NCBI RefSeq assembly: GCF_019049285.1 | Contig: NZ_JAGMUL010000097.1 | Span: 1-50,776 of the forward strand | DNA from: Streptomyces sp. AC550_RSS872 | GTDB lineage: Bacteria > Actinomycetota > Actinomycetes > Streptomycetales > Streptomycetaceae | Length of the DNA stretch: 50,776 nt | Direction: 5' to 3' | Shown here: in pieces, positions 42,321 through 49,400 of the stretch | How the letters are laid out: the number at the start of each line of letters is the position of its first letter | How positions within the stretch are numbered: position 1 is the first letter of the stretch | Translations under genes and position numbers: made by a program | The notes under the pieces: model-generated | Database searches by the model: none | Told to the model about the DNA's origin: nothing | Seen by the model: the letters and a program-made list of their open reading frames with translations, nothing else

Positions 42321-42542
42321 CGCGAGCTCCTTCAGAGTGGCGCATGGGTACGGCAACCTCGATGTGTCGGCGCGGCCTGCGACCGCGGGACGGCACTGGA
42401 CTGGACTTGCGGATTTGGGGGCGGCGACTGGGCTCCGAGCCGTGAGGTGTCACAGGCACGGCTGCCGCCCACGCCAGCTCTGCCGCAGTTGTGGCGAGAC
42501 CATAGCAAATGAGCGGAAGCCTCTTTACACCGGCCCTACAGG

Positions 42543-42956
42543 TCACGACGACGCCCGAGCGGAGTCCGGCTCGACGTAGGGAATCTTGGCCTTCATGTGC
42601 GAGAGCACCTGAGCGGCGATCCACACCAGAGTGGCCGCGAGCAACGTGAAGGCGAAGCATTTCGGATTGAACACCGACGTCCCCCTGAAGGCGATCAGCA
42701 CGATCATGAGCAGAAGGATCTGCGTCGTGTAGAGCAAGAGCCCCATCGACTGAAAGAGGTGGGGGAACTGGCGCGCGGTACGCAGCAGCACCGTCAGCCC
42801 ACTGCTCATGAACAGCAGGACGAGAAGCGCACCGAGGGCGGCACCGAGTGCCCCCTTGCCACCGGCGACGGCGGCACTCACCGCGGCTCCCGCCACACCC
42901 GCAGCTGCGGTGGGCAGGGCACAGTGCATGAGCGTTCGTGCGTCGTTGGACTGCAT
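42543..42956 (-). CDS. atpI: AtpI-like membrane protein, first gene of the atp operon
   Basis: This 137-aa protein has four hydrophobic segments (about residues 12-30, 35-56, 70-90 and 98-117). Its position directly before atpB and its size match the actinobacterial AtpI/uncI-like protein, thought to assist Fo or c-ring assembly. Sequence conservation is low, so the name relies mostly on synteny. GGAG lies eight bases before the ATG. The C-terminus KIPYVEPDSARASS is hydrophilic. It is the first gene of the operon here; the wecA/rfe-like gene that precedes it in other actinobacteria is not seen. Confidence 0.8.
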   Translation of the reverse strand: MQSNDARTLMHCALPTAAAGVAGAAVSAAVAGGKGALGAALGALLVLLFMSSGLTVLLRTARQFPHLFQSMGLLLYTTQILLLMIVLIAFRGTSVFNPKCFAFTLLAATLVWIAAQVLSHMKAKIPYVEPDSARASS

Positions 42957-43302
42957 GGCGGCAACTCCGCGTTCAAGGGGGGCAGGGTGTCGTCATGGAC
43001 GAGCGTATCCCCGGGCAGAGGGGCGTGAGACCGCGCGCCGCCTCGCTCCGGCGGCCCGCTTCGCGACGGCCCGTCGACTGTTCCCGGGGTTCTCGTGAAC
43101 GGTATCACAAACTATTTGATGAGGTCTTTACCTGAGGGGTGCGCGCTGTCACACATGAGAGTGAAGGTGCGCGTCTGTACAAGAACCCGGGCGGGTTGTC
43201 TGCTAATGGGGGCTTTGCCCACCGACCCTTCCCCCATGACTTGGCAATGCTCTAGTCAGATTCTTACCTTGGCGCTCACCGTAGGACAGGGCGTAAGAGA
43301 GG
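42957..43302. other. 346-bp gene-free boundary between atp operon and polyketide genes
   Basis: No convincing gene is present. The part near 43095-43135 (GGTATCACAAACTATTTGATG) is unusually AT-rich and probably holds the atp operon promoter on the minus strand. The rest contains TTGGCAATGCTCTAGTCAG and short unremarkable sequence. No transposase, integrase, tRNA end or direct-repeat attachment site was recognised, so the mechanism that joined the two regions is unknown. Confidence 0.5.
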
Positions 43303-44217
43303 TCAGTAGGCGTAGAAGCCCTGCCCCGACTTCCGGCCGAGCAGGCCGCCGTCCACCATGCGGGAGAGCAGCGGCGGTACGGCGTGGGTGGGCTCCTTGA
43401 ACTCCTCGTACAGGGCGGTGGCGATGGCCGCGACGGTGTCGAGCCCGATGAGATCGGCCAGTGCCAGCGGCCCCATGGGGTGGGAGCAGCCCATGGTCAT
43501 GGCCTGGTCTATGTCCCGCGCGCTGGCGTAGCCGGCTTCCAGCATCCGGATCGCGGACACGAGATAGGGGATCAGCAGGGCGTTGACCACGAAGCCCGAG
43601 CGGTCGCCGGCCTGGATGGCCTGTTTGCCGAGGGTCCCGGTGACGAACTCCGTGGCGATCTGCCGGCAGCGGTCCTCCGTCAGCAGGGAACTGATCACCT
43701 CGACCAGTGGCAGCACCGGGGCAGGGTTGAAGAAGTGCAGTCCCAGGACCTGGCCCGGACGGTCGGTGGCACGGGCCAGCCGCATGACGGACAGGGCGGA
43801 GGTATTGGAGGCGAGGATCGCCTCCGGGTCCTCGACGACCTTGTCCAGGGCCGCGAAGATCCGCAGCTTCGTGGGCTCGTGCTCGGGAGCCGCCTCCAGC
43901 ACCAGTTGCCGGTCGTGGAACGCGGCGAGGTCGGTGGTGTACGAGACGTGCGCGAGCGTCCGCTCCCGCTCGGCGTCGGTGATCTTGCCCTTGTCGGCCG
44001 CGCGGGCGAGAGAGCGCTCCAGCCGGTCACGGCCCCGGGCCAGGCCGGCCTCCCCCGAGGAGACGAGCAATACGTCACGGCCCGCGCGGGCGCACACTTC
44101 GGCCAGGCCCGCGCCCATCACCCCGCAGCCGACCACGCCTACGCGCTGGATCGCCCTGGCCGCCTCGGCGGGTGCGGAGGTGGGGGAGGTGGGGGAGGTC
44201 GTCGTCGCGGTGGTCAT
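43303..44217 (-). CDS. 3-hydroxyacyl-CoA dehydrogenase of the polyketide region
   Basis: This 304-aa protein runs from the ATG at 44217, preceded by GAGGAGAAGTG. A Thr/Ser/Pro-rich N-terminal segment of about 22 residues precedes the Rossmann motif RVGVVGCGVMGAGLAEV. ILASNTSALSVM and VLGLHFFNPAPVLPLVEVI (catalytic His) follow, and the protein ends GRKSGQGFYAY. It is a paralogue of the housekeeping-type gene at 26073. It lies 129 bp downstream of crotonyl-CoA carboxylase/reductase on the same strand. Together they can convert acetoacetyl-CoA, through 3-hydroxybutyryl- and crotonyl-CoA, to ethylmalonyl-CoA, if a dehydratase is supplied from elsewhere. It could alternatively act on longer acyl chains. 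Confidence 0.9.
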   Translation of the reverse strand: MTTATTTSPTSPTSAPAEAARAIQRVGVVGCGVMGAGLAEVCARAGRDVLLVSSGEAGLARGRDRLERSLARAADKGKITDAERERTLAHVSYTTDLAAFHDRQLVLEAAPEHEPTKLRIFAALDKVVEDPEAILASNTSALSVMRLARATDRPGQVLGLHFFNPAPVLPLVEVISSLLTEDRCRQIATEFVTGTLGKQAIQAGDRSGFVVNALLIPYLVSAIRMLEAGYASARDIDQAMTMGCSHPMGPLALADLIGLDTVAAIATALYEEFKEPTHAVPPLLSRMVDGGLLGRKSGQGFYAY

Positions 44218-44346
44218 CACTTCTCCTCTGGGCCGGGCACCGCCCGGCGGGCTCTCCGCCGCCTGCGCGGGCAGCGGTTCTCCTGGGCGGATTTCAACGG
44301 ACGTCAGAAGCGGTGCCACCGGACGGCGGCCCGGGCGAGGGGACGG

Positions 44347-45687
44347 TCAGGCCATGGCGAGACCGCGGAGCGGGTTGAGGCGGTCCTCGCCGATCCGTGC
44401 CCGCAGTTCGGGGTCGGTGACGCCCTGTCCGGGGCCGGAGGCCAGGCAGAGCACGCCCACCTTGCCGAGGTGCCGGTTCGTCTGGACCGAGCGGGCGGCC
44501 TCGCCGATCTCCTCCAGCGGATAGACCTCGGACAGCGTCGGCATGATCCGGCCCAGGGAGATGAGCCGGTTGGTCTCCCACTGCTCCTGGAGGTTGGCGG
44601 CGTGGCTGCCGATGATCCGCTTGAGCTTCATCCACAAGTACCGGTTGTCGTAGCCGTGTTGATAGCCGGTGCTGGAGCCGCAGGTCACCACCGTGCCGCC
44701 ACGCCGGACGACGAAGACCGAGACCCCGAAGGTGGCGCGGCCCACGTGCTCGAAGACCACGTGCGGGTCCTCCCCCACCTGTTCCCGGATGGCACTGCCG
44801 AGCTTCTTGCCCACCTCGATGACCCGGCGCGGGTCGTCGGCGGTGCGGTCGTCAAGACCGATGTCCTGCCGGTTGATGACCACGTCGCAGCCGAGCCGAC
44901 GGGCCGCGTCGGCCTTCGCGGGCGAGCTGACGACGCCGACCGGGATACCGCCGCCGTTCTTGACGAACTGCACCGCGTAGGCGCCAAGCCCGCCGGCCGC
45001 CCCCCAGATCAGCACGACGTCACCCTGCTTGAACCGGGCCCCCCGGTCGCCGACCAGCATCCGGTACGCCGTCCCGGCGCACAGCGGGTTGCAGGCGGCC
45101 TCCTCCCAGGTGAGATGCGCGGGCTTGGGGATCAGCTGGCTCGCCCTGACGACGGCGTAGTGAGCCAGGCCGCCGAAGTTGGTCTCGAAGCCCCAGATGC
45201 GCTGGTCGGCGCCGAGCATGCCGTCGTGGTGGGTGGCGGGTTCCTGGTCGTCCGGCTGGACGCAGCTCATCACCACATGGTCGCCGACGCTCCAGCGCCG
45301 TACGCCGGAGCCGGCGCGCACGATCACGCCCGCCCCGTCGGAACCGATCACATGGTGCGGCAGATCGTGCCGCTCGGCCCAACCGCCCTGTGCCGCGAAC
45401 TGCTTCAGGAAGCGGAACGTGGGAATCGGCTCGAACATCGCCGACCAGACGGTGTTGTAGTTCACGGCACTCGCCATGACGGCGACCAGCACCTCGTCCG
45501 GCGCCAGTTCGGGCATGGGCACCTCGCCGACCCGCAGCGACTTGCGGACGTCCTTGTCCGCGACCCCGTCGAACATCCGGGAGTCCGCGGACTGGATATA
45601 GGCGGCGGTGTACTCCCGGGGCAGTTCCGCCCGCTCCAACTCCTGCGGCGACGCACCCGCGCGTACCGCCTCGGACAGCTGGGTCAT
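44347..45687 (-). CDS. ccr: Crotonyl-CoA carboxylase/reductase
   Basis: This 446-aa medium-chain dehydrogenase reductively carboxylates crotonyl-CoA (or longer enoyl-CoA) with NADPH and CO2. The start MTQLSEAVRAGASPQELERA at 45687 is preferred over the frame to 45726. The NADPH motif is LIWGAAGGLGAYAVQ. By alignment with the well-studied Kitasatospora enzyme, all four CO2-pocket residues are present: Asn78, Phe167, Glu168 and His362, so carboxylation and not simple reduction is expected. In polyketide clusters it makes ethylmalonyl- or alkylmalonyl-CoA extender units. It sits between the dehydrogenase and a 167-aa gene on the same strand, divergent from the PKS. Confidence 0.95.
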   Translation of the reverse strand: MTQLSEAVRAGASPQELERAELPREYTAAYIQSADSRMFDGVADKDVRKSLRVGEVPMPELAPDEVLVAVMASAVNYNTVWSAMFEPIPTFRFLKQFAAQGGWAERHDLPHHVIGSDGAGVIVRAGSGVRRWSVGDHVVMSCVQPDDQEPATHHDGMLGADQRIWGFETNFGGLAHYAVVRASQLIPKPAHLTWEEAACNPLCAGTAYRMLVGDRGARFKQGDVVLIWGAAGGLGAYAVQFVKNGGGIPVGVVSSPAKADAARRLGCDVVINRQDIGLDDRTADDPRRVIEVGKKLGSAIREQVGEDPHVVFEHVGRATFGVSVFVVRRGGTVVTCGSSTGYQHGYDNRYLWMKLKRIIGSHAANLQEQWETNRLISLGRIMPTLSEVYPLEEIGEAARSVQTNRHLGKVGVLCLASGPGQGVTDPELRARIGEDRLNPLRGLAMA

Positions 45688-45742
45688 GGTTGGTTCACCT
45701 TTCCCGGGAGTCATGAACCCGAGCATCGATTTCCTGGCGGGG

Positions 45743-46246
45743 TCAGACCCGGTAGCAGTGGACCTCGTCCGCGGGGATCCACTCGCTGTCGGCTTCGAAC
45801 TTGATGAAGCCGCATTTCAGGTAGTGGTTCTCGTCGATGATCTCGTACCGCTCCTTGAGCATGAACCAGTGACCGAAACCCATGCATTCGCCGGTGAAGA
45901 CGAGATAGCCGTCCTGCCATCCCTCCGTGGTCAGCAGGGTGCGGTTTCCCCAGTCGTCAAAGTAATAGCCGGAGAACGACTTGTCCCGCTCGACCCACTG
46001 GACGACGAAGCGGCCGGTGAGGTCGTGTTCCGGTACCAGCTGAGTCATCTCGTACGCGTGACCGCCGAAGGTCGACACGGTGTTCCAGGCCGCCGTGCCC
46101 TTCTGGGCCGGATCGGCGGTGAAGTTCGTCCACTCCGCGCGGAAATCACCGAGCAGAAAGTCGAGGTCCCGCATCCTTTCCGGCGCCGACGGCTTTACGA
46201 ATTGCTGCTCCGCCGATTCCGCGGCTTTCTCCTCAGAAACACTCAT
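45743..46246 (-). CDS. Uncharacterised DUF1579-like protein in polyketide operon
   Basis: This 167-aa soluble protein has no signal peptide. It is aromatic-rich and beta-rich: RMRDLDFLLGDFRAEWTNF, then GHAYEMTQLVPEHDLTGRFV and FSGYYFDDWGNRTLLTTEG, ending with HYLKCGFIKFEADSEW. The DFLLGxW-like opening and repeated strands resemble DUF1579/lipocalin-like barrels that bind small hydrophobic ligands, but I do not recognise a precise family. It is the first gene of the minus-strand unit, with GGAGTG before the ATG, and ends 56 bp before ccr. It could bind or modify a pathway intermediate. The function is unknown. Confidence 0.8.
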   Translation of the reverse strand: MSVSEEKAAESAEQQFVKPSAPERMRDLDFLLGDFRAEWTNFTADPAQKGTAAWNTVSTFGGHAYEMTQLVPEHDLTGRFVVQWVERDKSFSGYYFDDWGNRTLLTTEGWQDGYLVFTGECMGFGHWFMLKERYEIIDENHYLKCGFIKFEADSEWIPADEVHCYRV

Positions 46247-46309
46247 TGCGGGGATACACTCCTGTCCTCGTCACGGCACGGGAATTCACGCCGAGGCTAG
46301 GCAGGGCAA

Positions 46310-46388
46310 ACCCCTATCGCCAACCCCTACACCGCCATATACGTCTGCCTGCGACTTCTGGGGTGGCTATGGGGACGCCGTTAGGGGT
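46310..46388. promoter_or_regulatory. ACCCCTA / TAGGGGT box array in divergent promoter
   Basis: ACCCCTA occurs at 46310-46316 and 46323-46329, 13 bp apart, and its inverse TAGGGGT at 46382-46388. All lie in the 205-bp gap between the 167-aa gene and the PKS. The inverted arrangement suggests binding of a dimeric, cluster-specific activator that would coordinate both transcription units. The regulator is not in this window. Confidence 0.55.
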
Positions 46389-46451
46389 GCGAGGTTCGTA
46401 CCTTCGCCCTTGAAGGGCGCGGTATGCCAATCTCTCAGGTGGGGTTCTCGG

Positions 46452-49400
46452 GTGACGAACGAAGCGCAGCTGGTTGATTACCTCAAGAAGTTGGCAGCCG
46501 ATCTGCGGCAGGCCCATCGGCGCATCAAGACACTTGAGGCCGGGGACACCGAGCCGGTGGCGATCGTCGGCATGGCCTGCCGGCTGCCCGGAGGCGTCGG
46601 TTCGCCCGACGAGCTGTGGGACCTCGTGCTGCGCGGCGAGGACGCCGTCACCGGGATGCCGTCGGACCGCGACTGGCCGCTCGGTGAGCTCTACGACCCC
46701 GATCCCGACCACCCGGGCACCACCTATGCCACCGAGGGCGGATTCCTGCGCGGCGCCGCCGAGTTCGACGCGGAGTTCTTCGGGGTCTCCCCGCGCGAGG
46801 CGCTGGCTATGGATCCGCAGCAGCGGCTGCTGCTGGAGACCGCCTGGGAGGCGCTGGAGAACACCGGGGTGGACCCGCGGTCCCTGGCCGGTTCCCGGAC
46901 CGGCGTCTTCACGGGCCTGATGTACCACGACTACGCCTCCGGTCCGGGTGTCCTGCCCGACGAGGTGGAGGGCTATCTGAGCACCGGCATGGCCGCGAGT
47001 GTGGCGTCGGGCCGGATCTCGTACTTCCTCGGTCTTGAGGGCCCGGCGGTCACGCTCGACACCGCCTGCTCGTCGTCGCTGGTGGCGCTGCATCTCGCGG
47101 TGCAGGCGCTGCGTGAGGGGAACTGCGATCTGGCGCTGGCGGGCGGTGCGACGGTCATGTCCACCCCGGCCACCTTCGTGGAGAACTCCCGTCAGCGTGG
47201 CCTCGCCCGTGACGGCCGGTGCAAGTCGTTCGCCGCCGCGGCCGACGGCGTCGGCTGGGGCGAGGGCTCGGCGTTGCTCGTGGTGGAGCGGCTCTCCGAC
47301 GCCCGCCGCGCCGGCCACCAGGTGCTGGCGATCGTCCGCGGCAGCGCGGTCAACCAGGACGGCGCGTCCAACGGCCTCACCTCCCCCAACGGCCCCTCGC
47401 AGGAGCGGGTCATCCAGCAGGCGCTGGCCTCGGCCCGGCTGGGCTTCGCGGACGTCGACGTGGTCGAGGCGCACGGCACCGGCACCCGCCTCGGCGACCC
47501 CATCGAGGCCCAGGCCCTGCTCGCCACCTACGGCCAGGAGCGGCTGGAGGGCAGCCCGCTGCGGCTGGGCTCCGTCAAGTCCAACCTCGGTCACACCCAG
47601 GCCGCCGCGGGCGCCGCCGGGGTCATCAAGATGGTCATGGCGCTACGGCACCAGCAGTTGCCCAGGACCCTGCACGTCGACCGGCCGACGCCCGAGGTGG
47701 ACTGGTCGGCGGGCGCGGTGGAGCTGCTGACCGAGAACCGGGCGTGGCCGCGCGGCGAGCGGCCCCGGCGGGCCGGGGTGTCCTCGTTCGGCATCAGCGG
47801 CACGAACGCGCACATCATCCTGGAGGAACCGGCCGCGGCCGATCTCCCGGCGGACGAGGCGGACGAGGCGGTGGGAGGCGGCCAGGGCCGGCCCCCCGTG
47901 ACGCCCGTGCTGCTGTCGGCGGCCACCTCCGCCGCCCTGCCGGCGCAGGCGGAGCGGCTGCGCACGCATCTGCTGGACCACCCCGAGCTGCCGCTCGGCG
48001 AGCTGGCGGCCGCCCTGGCGACCACCCGTACCGCCTTCGAGCACCGCGCGGTGCTGCTCGCCGAGGACCGCGAAGAACTGCTGGACGGGCTGGCCCGGCT
48101 GGCGCGCGGGGAACGTCCCGCCTCCCTCGTGAGCGGTGTCGCCGACGAGGTGCGCAGCGCCTTCCTGTTCACCGGCCAGGGGGCCCAGCGGCCCGGCATG
48201 GGCCGGGAACTGTACGAGACGTTCCCGGTGTACGCCCAAGCTCTGGACGAGGTCTGCGCGGAGCTGGACACCCGCCTCGACCGGCCGCTGCTGCCCCTGC
48301 TGCTGGCCGAAGCGGGCAGCGCCGAGGCGGGGCTGCTGGACCGGACGCTGTACACCCAGTCGGCCACGTTCGCCCTCGGGGTGGCGCTCTTCCGGCTGCT
48401 GGAGGAGTGGGGGGTACGGCCCCGGCTGCTGTCCGGGCACTCGGTCGGCGAGCTGACCGCCGCGCATGTCTCGGGCATGCTGTCGCTGGCAGACGCCTGC
48501 GAACTGGTCGCCGCGCGGGGCCGGTTGATGCAGGAGCTGCCCGAGGGCGGGGCGATGATCTCGGTGGCGGCGACCTCTGACGAGGTGCTGCCGCTGCTCG
48601 CCGGGCACGAGTCGGTGGCCGGTGTCGCGGCCGTCAACGGGCCCGGTTCCGTGGTGGTGTCGGGCGACGAGGACGTCGTGACCCGGATCGCCGCGCACTT
48701 CACGGAGCTGGGGCGCAGGACCCGGCGGCTGCCGGTGAGCCACGCCTTCCACTCCCCGCTGATGGAGCCCGTCGTCGAGGCGCTGGGCGAGGTCGCCGGA
48801 CGGCTCTCGTTCGAGCCGCCGCGCATCCCCGTCGTCTCCAGCGTGACGGGCAGCCTGCTGGGGGCCGCCGACTGGGCGGACCCGGCGTACTGGGCGCGGC
48901 AGGCGCGCGAGCCGGTCCGTTTCCATGACGTGGTGCGCGCCCTCGACGCCGAGGGCGTCACCGTCTTCCTCGAACTCGGGGCCGATGCCGCGCTCACGTC
49001 GATGACCGAGGAGACCCTGGCCGCCACGGGCACCACCGCCGTCGTCGCCCCGGCGCTGCGGCGAAGCCGCCCGGAGGTGCGAACGCTGACGGCCATGCTG
49101 GCCCAGGCGCACACGGCCGGTGCGCCGGTGGACTGGGCCGCGTTCCTCGGCGGCCCTCCGGCGCGGCGGGTACCGCTGCCGACGTACGCCTTCCAGGGCA
49201 CCCGGTACTGGCTGCGGACCTTGCCCGGGGCCGGCGACCTGGGCGCGGCGGGCCTGGTGCCCGCCGAACATCCGCTGCTGGGGGCCACGTTGGTGCCCGC
49301 GGCGGGGGGTGGCCGGCTGTTCACGGGCCGGTTGTCCGTGGACAGCCTGCCGTGGCTGGCGGACCACACGATCGGGGACACGGTCCTGCTGCCGGGCACC

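Noticed and set aside
43000..43300. Insertion sequence or attachment site at the polyketide boundary
   Set aside because: No transposase or integrase, inverted repeat pair, target duplication or tRNA end could be recognised.
43095..43400. 101-codon plus-strand frame in the atp-polyketide boundary
   Set aside because: Its second half is antisense to the dehydrogenase C-terminus and the first half has no ribosome site or family signature.
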